A program made the position numbers and the translations under genes. The notes beneath the pieces are model-generated. The model was not told the DNA's origin, made no database searches, and was given only the letters and a program-made list of their open reading frames with translations. DNA of 64,000 bases from Pseudeuparius sepicola (Eukaryota > Arthropoda > Insecta > Coleoptera > Anthribidae): positions 125,241,373 to 125,305,372 of the forward strand of contig OY987299.1 of NCBI GenBank assembly GCA_963920635.1, read 5' to 3'. Of this stretch, positions 1 to 11,705 are shown one piece after another (positions within the stretch are counted from its first letter, which is position 1; every line of letters starts with the position of its first letter).

Positions 1-457
1 GAATTTGGTGGACCAATCAGATTTTAGATAAGTTTTATAGTTTTCGCGCATTGGCGCAGGACTGAAATTTTCGATTTTTTGGAAACCTCTCTCCTGGCTA
101 CAACTTCTATGTATATATCGACAAATTTAATCAACTGCTTTTATAGATTTTTTGGCGTAGAATCGAATGAAATAATTAGTTTTTTTGTAGCGTTAATAGT
201 TTTTGAGATATGAACCAAAGTTATATATTTTTTTAAATGGAAACCATAGTTCATATTTCAAAAACTATTAACGCTACCAAAAAACTAATTATTCCATTCG
301 ATTCTACGCCAAAAAATCTATAAACATAGTTGATTAAATTTGTCGATATATATAATAAGTCGTGGCCAGGAGAGAGGTTTCCAAAAAATCGAAAATTTCA
401 GTCCTGCGCCAATGCTACTATAAAACTTATCTAAAATCTGATTGGTCCACCAAATTC
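1..457. repeat. Long inverted repeat (foldback element), open at window edge
   Basis: Bases 1-215 are repeated as reverse complement at 249-457, leaving a loop of about 33 bases. The outer ends (GAATTTGGTGGACC at 1 and its complement ending at 457) are still paired at the window boundary, so the left arm probably continues outside. No coding potential; the open frames across it are by-products of the symmetry. A non-autonomous DNA element or an inverted duplication. Confidence 0.85.
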
Positions 458-820
458 CTCTCAAAAAAGTAGTACAGTGACGTGAAAACCGCAACCCTCT
501 AGCTTTAATAATAACCGAGATTTTTGAGAAAAACACCCAAAAACACCCAAAATGGGACACAATTTTCACAAAATCGAAGTTGGCGGATGTTGTTAAATTT
601 TGAAAAGCACTGCAAATCCATTCATGATGAACCATTACCTAACTAAACTAAAGGTTCGACAATCGCTTTGTTGCTTTGTTAAAAGACAAATGTTTATTTT
701 ATTATTGTCTATATGGTCGTCGAGATACTATACGATAACAATAAAAGTATAACGTCAAAGCGTCACATGTCTAAGTAAAATATCCGAGAAATAAATGTAA
801 TACAAAGACACGATAGCCTA
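458..820. other. Spacer without recognised feature
   Basis: AT-rich sequence with A and T runs. No credible exon, RNA or repeat partner seen inside the window. Confidence 0.5.
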
Positions 821-1876
821 TACAGGGTTTCCCAACGAAAATTTGACCACCCCAAAAAGTAGAAAAACGAAAAATATTTGAAAATTAGCCGAGACCCGTC
901 GTTTTTTTTTTGTTGGGAGGAGCTTTTTTGACAGTCAAGCCAACCCGATAATTCATCCCTCTAATCCTTACCAACCCCAACTTTAAAATGGCGCATCATT
1001 TTAAAGCCCTTTTTATTGCAGATACAGTGATGCATCGTTTTTAGAATTCTGTTGAGATTTGACAGAATTATTGGCTAATAACGGAAAGTTGACAATCCAC
1101 TGTACGCGTAGTAATTTCTTACACAAATGCTCGCCACTAATAAGTTTTTTATCTACTACACACGACCAAATTACCTAGTTTTTATTGATATCTCGATCAG
1201 TTTACAAAATAGTCACAAATGAAAAAGCTGGAGCAAAACAAAAAAGTTCATATGAATTCAAATCTTATATCTTTTTAAAATAACAAAAAATCACTGTCAC
1301 AAAAAAGTCCCCGTTTTTTTACTTGTAACCAAGAAATCGTTAGTTTCAGCCTGCTATTGAAAGTGTAAACGTGTTTTTTAAATGGTTTATTCTATCGCGG
1401 AAAAGTTAGAAATAGTTGCAATTCGTGTTACAGCGCAATCATTATTTCGAATTCGTATGAACTTTTTTGTTTTGCTTCAGCTTTTTCATTTGTGACGTTT
1501 TTGTAAACTGATCGACACGTCAATAAAAACTTATTAGTGGCGGGCATTTGCGTAGAAATTACTACGCGTACAGTGGATTGTCAACTTTCCGTTTTTAGCC
1601 AATAACTCCGTCAAATCTTAACAGAATTCTAAAAACGATACACCACTGTATTCGCCATAAAAAGGGCTTTAAAATGATGCGCCACAATGGGGGTAGTTCC
1701 ATTTGAAATTTTAAAGTTGGGATTGGTAGGGATTAGGGGAATGAACATATCGGGTTGGCTTGACTGTCAAAAAAGCTCCCCCAACAACAAAAATCGACGG
1801 GTCTCGGCGAATTTGCAAATATTTTTCGGTTTTCTACCTTTTGCGGGGGGTCAAGTTTTCGATGGGAAACCCTGTA
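821..1876. mobile_element. Foldback element with about 440-bp inverted arms
   Basis: The left arm, about 821-1264, and right arm, about 1440-1876, are imperfect reverse complements. The termini are TACAGGGTTTCCC and GGGAAACCCTGTA. The arms have many substitutions and small indels, so it is not recent. The roughly 175-bp loop has no ORF of note. The frames crossing 1687-2023 are chance frames in the right arm. Confidence 0.85.
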
Positions 1877-2370
1877 TGGTTGTTATATTTACAGGCAATT
1901 AATATTTTAGTTTATATATCGAGAACATCGAAACCACTACGTCGACGCTCACAGGCCCGCACGAAGACAAAAGCTCCCCTCTCGTGCAGGACCGTCAGGA
2001 CAAACACCAATTTTCCCGGGTAAACTTCGCCCCCCATCGACCACCAATATGGGGGGGGGCGGTCGGTTTTATGTGGCCCGAGGGTTAATTAAGATAAGCT
2101 TGTTTAAAACAAACCGAGAGGCGTGCCGGACGCCGATGTAAAATTGATTTTGGTTTGGTTTTGGTTTTAATTAATTACATGTGGAGAGACGGCTGTGTGG
2201 ATAACGGGTAAATACTTAACGTGCTTCGATAATGTTTGAATAGGATTCTTACATGGGCGCCGTTACGATATTTGTCAGGGGGTCACAAATTTAAAACATT
2301 AAAATTGAATTTTTGTAGTAAAAAATTGCGCCCTAAGTCAGTTTAAAATATTTAAAAAAAATCGTCTAAA
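1877..2370. other. Spacer with a short GC-rich patch
   Basis: Contains a GC-rich patch near 1945-2130, including a run of ten G at about 2051, in otherwise AT-rich DNA. No gene recognised. Confidence 0.4.
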
Positions 2371-2857
2371 AAATTTTACTGTTAACTACACTCTATTCAA
2401 ACTGAATGCATGTGGCGCGTAAACATTTACACGATGGAAGCACGTGAACAATTCTGAGGGCTAATACGAGGCAGGGCCGCATTAAGGACGATCTCTATGA
2501 ATTTTACACTATAAAATATTAAAATAATATGCCCCAGTATTAAGAACTTTAAAAACAAACTTTTATGGCACACCTAGTCATTCACTTACCTGCAAATTTC
2601 TACTATTAACACAAATCGTAGCTCCAACAATTAATAAACAGCGAAATAATTATATCGAAAAAATAAAGGTCCAATTGCAACTCAGTACACCTATGTAAGA
2701 AATACCGACTCGCTGAACTCGCCCGCCGGGCCAGACTTTATTGCCGGCTGGCCAATAGCAAGCCGATCACGTGCGAATCACGCTCTAGCCATGCAACAAC
2801 TTGTGTTTATGTTTCACTTGCGTTTAGTTTGAATAGAGTTTAGTTAACAGTAAATTT
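2371..2857. mobile_element. MITE-like element, family A, full copy
   Basis: About 487 bp bounded by inverted termini that include ACTCTATTCAAACT on the left and AGTTTGAATAGAGT on the right. Beyond them lie TACTGTTAACTA and its complement. No ORF. A second, truncated copy with the same internal sequence (GAAGCACG, GGGCTA, TATGCCCCAGTATTAAG) lies at 47512-47890 inside an odorant-binding protein intron. Confidence 0.8.
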
Positions 2858-3170
2858 CTATCTTCTTCATAATAATTGGAAATTTAAAATTGGAATTGCT
2901 GTATTAACAAGGAGTCCTAAATATTAAGCCATAAACGTGCCTTATAATTTTTTGCCTGTATTGTAGGTACTGATTTCACGAAAAATGAGGATTTCTGCCT
3001 CGATTAGTTTGTCGAGACAAGTCAAAGGTGCGCGCCACTGTAAAAACGGAAACGGCATCCCGCCATATGCAGACACTGTCCCGGTCGAGCGTTAAGCCCA
3101 AATTTGCTCCTTCCTGTGGTTCTTTATTCAAAGAGGCACATTTGTCCCACTTGATTTTCAACAAGGAATC
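2858..3170. other. Spacer without recognised feature
   Basis: No repeat partner or credible gene. Overlapping short frames on both strands at 2976-3213 have no recognisable domain. Confidence 0.4.
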
Positions 3171-4575
3171 GTGTACAAAAAGTTCGCAGTATAGGGGGGG
3201 AAATTTTAATTAATGTTTTATTTTGAAATTTAATTCTGGGGTTACCTTTTGCTTCAAAATGAAAAATGATCACTCAAACGTGGTCACTTGACTTTCGTTA
3301 TCTGTCAAAAATGACATTTAAAAAATATATCGCCAAAAATGGGTTTATTTGTTAAAATATCAAAAATGTTTTACTTCAAAAAGTTGTTTCTCTTTCAATT
3401 TTACGTAAGCGTACCAAATTTGAACGCTCTAATAAAAGATTTAGCTTTTTGCCAATTTTTAATATTTGTGAACTTTCTGAAAATTTTAAAAACTTGTAAC
3501 TTCGAAAAAACTTTTTTATATCACTAGAGTTACCATTCTATTAACTTTTTATTAATAATTACCGATAACGATAGGTATTTTTCAGAAGAAAATGATATGA
3601 ATGCTTTAAAATTCTGTTATGTTTGCTGCAAAGTTGATGTACCGTCTAGCATTTAGGGTATAAATTTAGTTACATTACGTTTTCCAGTTCTAAATTCATG
3701 CCAAAATAATAATATATTAAATTATCATCAAACTATTTTACGTATTTAAGCAAAATTCTTGACTTTTACGGAACAAATAATTATTACCCTTAAGTTTAAT
3801 TTCACATTAATCGATATTGATAAGTAGGCCATAGAGAGAATTGAAGCAATTGTTTTTATTTGACAGTTTAATTAATGCGGAGAATGGTAAAAACAATTGC
3901 TTCAATTCTCTCCATGGCTTACTAATTAATATCGATTAATGTGAAATTAAACTTAAAGGTAATAATTATTTGTTCCATAAAAGTCAAGAATTTTGCTTAG
4001 ATACGTAAAGTAGTTTGATGATAATTTAATTTATTATTATTTTGGCATGAATTTAGAACTGGAAAACGTAATATAACTAAATTTATACCCTAAATGCTAT
4101 AGGCGGTACCTACATCAACTTTGCAGCAAACTTAACAGAATTTTAAAGCGTTAATATGATTTTCTTTTGAAAAATACCTATTCTTATCGGCAATTAGTAA
4201 TAAAAAGTGAATAGAATGATAAAGCTTATAAAAAAGGTTTTACGAAGTTAAATTTTTTTAAAATTTTCAGAAATTTCATAAATAATTATTAAAATTGGCA
4301 AAAAACTAAATCTTTTATTAGAGCGTACAAATTTGGCACACTTACGTAGAATTGAAAAAGAAACAACTTTATATATATATATATTTTAACAAATAAACCT
4401 ATTTCTGGCGATATAATTTTTTAAATGTCATTTTTGACAGATAACGAAAGTCACATGACCACGTTTGAGTGGGTCATTTTAAATCTTTTTTCAAGCAAAA
4501 GGTAACCCCCAAATTAAATTTCAAAATAAAACATTAATTAAAAATTTTCCCCCTATGGTGCGAACTTTTTGGAAG
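3171..4575. mobile_element. Very long foldback element (arms about 690 bp)
   Basis: Almost the whole 1.4 kb is one imperfect palindrome. The outer sequence AAAAAGTTCGCA near 3177 matches TGCGAACTTTTT near 4560. The centre is around 3832-3920, where CAATTGCTTCAATTCTCTC appears facing its complement. The loop is only about 25-30 bases. No transposase frame is present. Non-autonomous foldback or hairpin-type transposon. Confidence 0.9.
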
Positions 4576-4746
4576 ACACTGTATATCCTCACAATTATTT
4601 GCAGTCTTAAATTCCTAATTTAGACTCCAACGTATTGATTTCAAAGAATCAGTCGGTTTTTCTGGTGGAGGAATACAAGTTGGAAATGCCACATGTTCAT
4701 CTCAACATTCTGCATCTGCGCTTGACAATTTCATAATTAAGCCAAA

Positions 4747-5817
4747 AGAAATTCATAACCGCATTTTTATAATGCCATCACAAAATATTGGTAATAAATG
4801 AACGTTAGAATTGTTTTTTATACAAAATAAATATACGCGTGTGGGCGTTTTTTAGAAAAATACATTTTCTTGTTGTAATAAAGACTGCATAAATATTAAC
4901 TGCGAATTTTAAGCTGCATTTATTAGTAAGTAAGGTATATAAAGTTGAGATTGATAAATTAAACAGATTACGTTTGCGCAAGTATCCGAATGATGTAAAA
5001 ATCACATTTTGCGTAATATTTTGTTGGGCAAAAATATTAACTGCGTTTTTGTTATTTATAATTACCTTAAAAATCAAGTATTAACAGTTTGTTCTGAAAT
5101 TAAACATATTGTTTCGCCGGAAATCGCAGTTTAAGGAAATTTGAAGCTGTCTTTGCGAGCAAAATTATTAACTGGCTGATTTTTGTTAAACTTTGTAATT
5201 GGATACTAAGTCTTGTTAAATTTTTTGAAATTAAACCAAAATTGGTAACGGAAGTATTTTGAAATGACAAATGACAGTTGACTTACATGCGCCGTAAATA
5301 AATGTTTAATTTCGCTATATGTGATTTAATATAGTTATATTGTAAAAAGTTAAACAAAAAAACAGTTAATATTTTTGCCTAGTCTATACCAATGAGAAGT
5401 GACAGCTGACGTACATGCGACTCAGATAAATGTTTAATTTTGTATAAATTACATTCTATTTGTAAAAGGAAATGATCATCTGCAATAAAAACGTAGTTAA
5501 TATTTTTGCTTTTGCCGAAATAGAAAATTATCCGATTTTTATCCCTCTTTGTCGATCTAAGTTACTTCCATATTCTTAAAATGTTTAATTTTTTATTATA
5601 TGTTAGCAGGGGAAGTTTTTTTTACCTAAAGAGTCTAAAAATATCCAGTTAACATTTTTGCTCGAAATTTCTAACGAAAAATAGGTGTTTTTTGAGGTAA
5701 CTCAAGGTTCCGTTTTTTCAAAATGTTTAATTTTTGATTTCTACCAACGTAGTAACCTATAACTTTGATATGGTATGATACTTTTTTCTAGGTCAAATTC
5801 TATTTTCCCTGGCCTAA
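4747..5817 (+). mobile_element. Repeat family B, copy 1 (lacks left terminus)
   Basis: About 1.07 kb, near-identical in the same orientation to 40388-41602. The right end TTTCCCTGGCCTA is shared. The left end seen in copy 2 (TAGGCCAGGGAAA) is missing, so this copy is truncated. Internally it carries repeated units containing TTAATATTTTTGC, inverted in the left part and forward in the right part. It has one roughly 115-bp unit fewer than copy 2. No coding capacity. Confidence 0.85.
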
Positions 5818-5857
5818 TAGGTGCGAAGTTCGTCGCTGACGGCGACGAGATTACGCC

Positions 5858-5888
5858 AAAGTCTAGAGAATAGTATTCTCTAGACTTT
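5858..5888. repeat. Perfect hairpin, 15-bp arms
   Basis: AAAGTCTAGAGAATA is followed by one base and then its exact reverse complement. The hairpin is flanked by direct repeats of ATTACGCC. Could be a footprint or the tip of a decayed element. Confidence 0.7.
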
Positions 5889-6540
5889 GATTACGCCGCG
5901 GCCAGGCTTGTCCGTAAATGGATTATAGTACCAACTTTGAACTTTCTCAACAAAGTGCGCCTTCTCAACGCACTTTCCCCCGCTCGGCCGCTCCGCCCTC
6001 GACTCCCCAACGAAACGCGGCCCCGAAAAACGTCAATTGGTTCGCATTGTGCCCGCCAGGCGGATTAACCCCAATTTGTGCGAGTTTGTCCGGCCATATA
6101 ATTTGATCAAGTCGCCGGCAAATCCGATAAAATTCGGAGGGCCGCCCCCGGCCTCCTTCGACCTCGTCAGAGCCCGCTAATGGGGGACGAAAATATTGTT
6201 TTCTTGAAATCGGCATTAAAATGTTCCAAAATCGTCATTAAAAGCACAGAAATCGTACAATAATGTAGCCCATTATTGTACGATTTTTTCAATAAGTAGG
6301 CCTTGGCGAGATGTAAACATCAAACGTCAGACGCGGAGAAATCGCCCGTCAAAAGTGACCAAATATCCAAAACCCGGCCGATAAAGGCTCATTTAACTGT
6401 TCGTACACATTGCGAAATTGTTTCCTATAGAAGCGCAATCCTTCAGTAGGTATACATATTTTAGTAAATTCGAATATCAATAGATTTGTTGTGTAGACGG
6501 CACAAGAAGCAGCAGTTTGGTTTTTCTGTCAGAAGGTGCC
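5889..6540. other. GC-rich spacer
   Basis: About 5895-6200 is distinctly GC-richer than its surroundings and has short frames on both strands, but none shows a recognisable domain. A 15-16 bp hairpin (AATCGTACAATAATG and its complement) lies at about 6247-6287. No function assigned; a conserved non-coding segment is possible but untested. Confidence 0.35.
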
Positions 6541-6544
6541 GTAC

Positions 6545-6810
6545 GTCATTATACTTGTCCTAGGTAGAGCGATCGGTAAAGTCAAGCAACGCCGCGCGTA
6601 GTCGGTTCGTGGACGGGTGATCCCTTATTATTATTTTCTTGCCTAATAAAACATTTTTTTTCCGATTTCAAAAAAAATATAATATGTACCTCGGCACTGA
6701 AGTTCTTTTTATGACTCATGTGGTTTATTTGCCTCGGCCAGAGGCCTCAGCAACTAAACTCCACATGAGTCATAAAAAGTTGAACTTCAGTGCCTTGGTA
6801 CATAAATAAC
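6545..6810. mobile_element. Repeat family C, copy 1, with hairpin
   Basis: 6684-6803 is an imperfect hairpin whose arms contain GTACCTCGGCACTGAAGTTC and ATGACTCATGTGG. The segment to its left (about 6570-6730) matches 28967-29140 in reverse orientation, and its right part matches 27632-27702 in reverse. It is thus the uninterrupted reference for the split copy 2 near 27.6-29.1 kb. Confidence 0.75.
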
Positions 6811-7020
6811 TATTGTTTCGATCGTCGACAATGCGATAAAATTATCCGCGTCTCTCCACTCAATTTGCTTTCCTGTGCGGTATATCGGATAGTCCAGTAC
6901 GGGTATAATGTCCGCCCTATTTCCGTTATGGCAAATATAAGCAGTCTAGCGCAGGGAAACTAAGGTTTGAATTCGGAAAAATTGTAACTAACAATTTCTT
7001 CGAATATTTAGAAATGCAGG

Positions 7021-8546
7021 TGTGTATACAGGGTGAGTTTTTTCGATGTCCACTATGGGGATCTCGGAAACTAGCAGAGCTAGAACAAAGGTTAAATGGG
7101 GAAATAATTGCGGTTTTGAATGCCCCTAATGCCCCTTTTGGATTTTTAAAAAAGGTCATGGCTCACTAGATATTTTGAAAAGAGTGATTTTTTGCTATTT
7201 CATCAGATCTCTGTAGCTTCGTTATTTCTGATTATACAGAAAAACTGTAGAGACAAAAATTGTAGATAATTTTTGGGCTTAATCACGATACACTGTATCG
7301 TGGGCTTAATAAGATAATCTAATCCAATTTTTTATGTTGTTTGTGATTTTTGAGATATGACATAAATTTGTGTTTTTTTTTAAATGAGGCGCTGAGAACC
7401 ATAGCGGACCATCCCACAAAATTCTTAATATCCAAATAAGTGCGGTTTTATGTAGTAAAATATACAATCTTTGATGCCAAAGCGGATCAAATGAGCATTA
7501 GCTAGTCTACTACAGATGGCAGCACCAAAGAGGATGGTCCACATGGATTAGACTAGCAAAATCTTCGTGCCATAATGAACTATGCAACTTAGTCCACTTT
7601 GGTATTGGTGGAAATTTAAATACGTTGCAGTTCAATCTTCATGCTATAATGAACTATGCAGCTTAGTCCACTTTGGTACTGGTGGAAATTTATATAGGTT
7701 GCAGTGCATTCGGTCTATTTAAACGACTATAGCTGTCAACTATTCAACATAGTATTACTACAGCGAAAAATAAGGATCTGCCGCAGTTGAAAGAATGCAT
7801 TCCACCCATCTATCACAGCTTTTATGCTCTTCGGAATGATATACCCATTAAAGGAAATGATTTTGAATAAATTATTTGTATTTTTTGGGTTGAATAAAAC
7901 CAAACAATATTTTTGTTTTGAATTATTTGATCAATTGCATCAATTGCACATAATAAAAAAATAAATAAAATATATCCCAAGAAACAAAACGGACTAACCC
8001 ACACTAAATTTTAAAAAAATGTGTATATCCTAAGAACCAAAACGGACTAACCCACACTAAATTTAAGAAAATATTGAAAATATATGTGTTTTTTGCTTAA
8101 TCTATACTAATAAACCCAATTGTAAACGTTTAATTAAAATTCGGACACGATAATATAATTTATATGTCGGAAAAAAAAATCCCAAAAAAGTGATAACTTA
8201 GAACTTGCAATAACTCCATTCAACTTGTAATGGGGCTGGTCCCTTCTGGTTCTCAACGCCCCAAATGTAAATCATAGTTGGCTGTGGCCTTATCAAATCG
8301 GTCATTTTTTGAGCTTTCCGAAGATTTAATACTCGGCATAGTTATTATAAAAAATAAAAGAGCTATGGCTAATTTTCTGATTTTTTTTAAATTTTCAGAG
8401 AGACAGCCATGGAATATTTTCATAATTACGTTCTATTTTATAATAAGACATACTTCAAACTTTCAAATATTTTATTTTTAGCTAATAACAAAATGTAACA
8501 AAATAAAACAAAAATTAAAAAACTCAAATTCAAATTATTACTAATT
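7021..8546. mobile_element. Repeat family E, copy 1, split by a nested insertion
   Basis: 7021-7386 and 8263-8546 are the two halves of a unit that is uninterrupted at 54386-54815 and present again in reverse at 55125-55770. Shared landmarks are the stretch around TTTCATCAGATCTCTGTAGC, the GAGATATGACATAAA stretch and the CAGCCATGGAATATTTTCAT stretch. The left end begins near TACAGGGTGAG. No coding capacity. Confidence 0.8.
7387..8262. mobile_element. Nested TIR element with AAATG target duplication
   Basis: 876 bp inserted in repeat family E. Termini GGCGCTGAGAACCA and, in reverse, GGGGCGTTGAGAACCA form an imperfect TIR of about 26 bp. AAATG at 7382-7386 is repeated at 8263-8267, whereas the empty copy near 54557 has a single site. 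Inside are a 74-bp tandem duplication (about 7560-7633 and 7634-7707) and a 50-bp one around 7976-8075. No transposase frame. Confidence 0.8.
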
Positions 8547-8935
8547 CCAGGCCACAGATTACTGAATAGGTTTTCCAGGCCCAATCCTATTTTGCATGTC
8601 ATTTTCGAGATATGACATAAACTTCGATTTTTTTAATGTAAACACGGCCATACCCTGGATTTTTCGCATAGGGGGGCAAAAATGCTTCAGGTAAAAATGA
8701 GCAAATATAAAAAAAGTTCTGTAATAAAATGAATTATAAATATAAAGTAACTCTCTCATTATACCAAAAATATATCTAGGTTTGATTGGTTTGAATCAAC
8801 TTACCGATTTTCTTCGGGATTTCTAATTTGTTACAGCTTTTCAGCACACACGCGTAAACCCATGAAAATACTCTAAAATCGAACACACACAAGCTGCACC
8901 AGCTGGCAACTGTCACAACAACAAGGTACAAAGGC
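8547..8935. other. Spacer without recognised feature
   Basis: No gene or repeat partner recognised. Confidence 0.4.
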
Positions 8936-9468
8936 TAAAGTCCTCCTGCCCAAGGTTAGTTTATAGGAAGGTTAGGACATTCCCCCACTCTTAAACAAAA
9001 CCAAAGGCCGTCCCTTTGCACCGGCAACATCGCGCGACGGTGCCGCTCTCACCAGCTGACCTTCAGCTTGATGCCAATGGCGTATCAAAAGGGACAACAC
9101 GCAGATATTGAAAACCGAAAACAAAGTAAAGACACGAACATAAAACAAAAATGCGATGCACCAACATACCCCACAAAGTTCCGTTATTTCATTGCACAAA
9201 CATTAAAATGAAGAAATAACCGAAAACAGCCAAAACAACATAAATATACACCATAAACAAAGTACCTGCCAAAAACGTCTGTGTGCGCCTATGGCTGGAA
9301 GCGTTATCCATTTAGGGAGTTACTAAATCGCCAATTCACGTGTAAATGCTACCAACTTAAATGGCGGCCTTTCCCCCCTTTGCCTCTCTCACCCCCCCCC
9401 CCTTCCCTTCCAAGTCGTCGAATGTCCTAACCTTCCCATAAACTAACCTTGCTCCTGCCCTCCTCTAG
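8936..9468. mobile_element. TIR-bounded segment, possible MITE
   Basis: AAGGTTAGTTTATAGGAAGG near 8953 is matched in reverse by CCTTCCCATAAACTAACCTT near 9431, followed outward by a CTCCTGCC-like tract on both sides. The intervening 450 bp contains no recognised protein and a C-rich run at about 9391. Non-autonomous element most likely. Confidence 0.55.
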
Positions 9469-10052
9469 GTATGCCCACGAATGTAACGATACAAAAGTTC
9501 AAAAATATTCTACAAAAAATCGAATTTTTCAAACCTGGAAAAGAGTGATATTGCGTTTTGAGTGGTGAAATACAATATTTGTACTCTAAAAACGCTGTTT
9601 AATTGTAAGTAGAAATGACATTTTCTAATTTGGTAATACAAGGTTGGCAGCATTGTTTTGGTTGCCTCCAGGGGCGTATTTGGCATGTCTGGCGGAAATG
9701 TCAGAACTTGTGACAGATGCCTAACCTTAACCTTGAATTTCTGTGGCTATAATCTAACTTCAAACACAGAAACTATAACTACAGCCTTTTTCTGTGCTTC
9801 AAAGACTAGAGTTTAATATTACTTTTTATCTAGGTATTAAAATTTAGGATTCGTGTGCGTAAAACGTAAATTCTGTTGATTGCGTCACCTACCAATAATA
9901 TCAATATGGCTGCCGCTTAAGGACTTCTAGGCACATGAAATATTTACCTGTCACCATCTATAGTGTACAATTATAGAGCGTTTTTAGATTACCTACTTTT
10001 TAACACCCTTAAATAGATTAATCGACTAGAACTATTAAATACTGACCGGAAA
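9469..10052. other. Spacer without recognised feature
   Basis: No credible coding or repeat structure seen. Confidence 0.4.
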
Positions 10053-10245
10053 AGTGAATAAAATCAGTTTAGGTTTTCAAAATTTGTTTTCAAAAATTTT
10101 GTCGCGCGAAATGTTCATAAAAGTACGTACCAATTAATTTCATTGGACAGTGATTGGTTGATACGCAAGTACTTGCCTAAGTATGTACTTCATTTACAAT
10201 TCGCGCGAAAAACTTTTTGATAACCTAAATGTATTTTATTCGTTT
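10053..10245. mobile_element. Short foldback element
   Basis: Imperfect inverted repeat of about 190 bp. Left GAATAAAATCAGTTTAGGTT pairs with right AACCTAAATGTATTTTATTC. Further in, CGCGCGAA and AAGTACGTAC pair with GTATGTACTT and TTCGCGCG. No ORF. Confidence 0.7.
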
Positions 10246-10883
10246 TAGCACATGGCTTAAATAAAAGCTTGTTTTTAAAAAGGTCTTTTTATTTATTATT
10301 TTATTTTGTGCGTTTTAGTCTGGGGCGTGCACCATCTTGGGGCGTCCGTCATCTTGGGGCATCCGCCCTATTGAAATTAGAATGACGTCACGTATCCTGC
10401 TTGACAAACCCTTTCATTTGTTACCCATGTCAACTTGCAAATGTTCTGCCTTTACTGGACTAGCACTGAGGATAAAATTATATCTCGATTTCGCTTATAC
10501 CGAGTGCCTCTATTGGATCTGGATGAGGACGGCATTGTTTGCTTTGTAATCGTGTTTATTATTTGTTGGAGGCATTCAGACCGGGAATTTTATTTTGATT
10601 GGCGCCGTGCTCAAAAGGAGATCATCCCAATAAAAGGGCAATCGCTAAAAGGATGGATTGTTTACCCTTACCGTGTTTGTAAGGCCGGTACTTATTCATT
10701 TGTATCTATTCAGCGAGAATAGCTGACGTCAAGGGTAGGTTGCCGAATAAATTTACTTGGGGAATAACGTACACTGAGAATTTACCCCCCACCTAACTTT
10801 TTTATTTTTTAAGATAAAAGGGTGATTCAAAAAACAAAATCAATGGTTCGGCGAATACTTTGTTATGCCGTGACCGTTTAGTG
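10246..10883. other. Spacer; short open frames not supported
   Basis: Two overlapping + frames (10337-10549 and 10435-10722) are open but show no domain, signal or family resemblance. Left unassigned. Confidence 0.35.
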
Positions 10884-10949
10884 TACAGGGTGTTCCAAAA
10901 AAGTAGGACCAATGGCAACTTAATTTTTTTTAAATGGAACCCCCTGTAT
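10884..10949. mobile_element. Miniature TACAGGG element
   Basis: TACAGGGTGTTCC at the left and GGAACCCCCTGTA at the right bracket only 66 bp. Same terminal type as the element at 49829-50165. Probably a deletion derivative. Confidence 0.55.
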
Positions 10950-11111
10950 ATTATTGGATTTTTGAAATCTGCTCATCAAGGCAATCAAAATGATATTAAA
11001 CTTTGTGGCATTATCTTTTTCCGTTTTAGAAAAATTCCGTATTCAAATTTTATACTAAATTTATTTAACTCGAATTTGTGGATCTCGTGATAAAGATAGG
11101 CGATCAATGTA

Positions 11112-11300
11112 ATAACGAAAAATATTTGTTTTAAACCAGAGAGTAATATAGTGAAACTCCAAAATGTTTAGGAGCTTTGACGATTTTCCTGAAATTCTTT
11201 ATTTCGAGAATATAATCAGTAAAATTTGAAAAGGCTCTTAAACATTTTGGAGTTTCACTATATTACTCTCTTGTTTAAAACAAATATTTTTCGTTATTAT
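11112..11300. repeat. Hairpin with about 65-bp arms
   Basis: Arms 11112-11175 and 11234-11299 are nearly perfect reverse complements, containing GTGAAACTCCAAAATGTTTA and its complement, with a 58-base loop. It abuts repeat family D. Confidence 0.85.
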
Positions 11301-11705
11301 AACCTAGCCAAAAAAATTTACAGAAAAACGATTGAATAATTATTTACGAAAAAAAAAACCCTTCTTGGCTAAAATCGTCGATGGAGGAAGGAATCAATCA
11401 ACGCTAAAAGTGGTTTCACGGGGCAACATAAGTCTGGGAGTTTGAGGTTAGAATTTTGAAATTTCAACTTTCCTTGCAACTTTCACTGCCGAATAAGGTT
11501 ATGTCTCAGAACACTTCAGTGGTATCGCTATGTTGCCAAATTGCCGTTATAAAACACTTGTGACGTCATAAGTGCTTTCCCGCCAAATTTCAAAGAAAGT
11601 CTAATAACTTGATAATTACGTAAATATTATATTTTTTAAATAATCGTAGGGTCTTAGGCAAGTGTCCAGGAATTGTTTTATTAAGTTTGTAAAATTTCGT
11701 CAAGT
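11301..11705 (+). mobile_element. Repeat family D, copy A
   Basis: About 405 bp matching 27712-28112 in reverse orientation at high identity (for example TTAGCGTTGATTGATTCC and its complement, and the CTTATGACGTCA stretch). The right end CGTCAAGTA corresponds to the terminal TACTTGACG of copy B. Non-coding. Confidence 0.85.

Noticed and set aside
2383..2848. Family A as a piggyBac MITE because of TTAA at both ends
   Set aside because: The TTAA lies within a longer palindromic terminus, and the OBP1 insertion compared with its empty site fits TA better. Superfamily left open.
3028..3213. Overlapping small frames on both strands at 2976-3213
   Set aside because: Short, no domain, mirror each other in composition.
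10337..10722. Protein-coding gene from two overlapping + frames
   Set aside because: No domain, no signal peptide, no splice or promoter support; lengths are within chance for the region.
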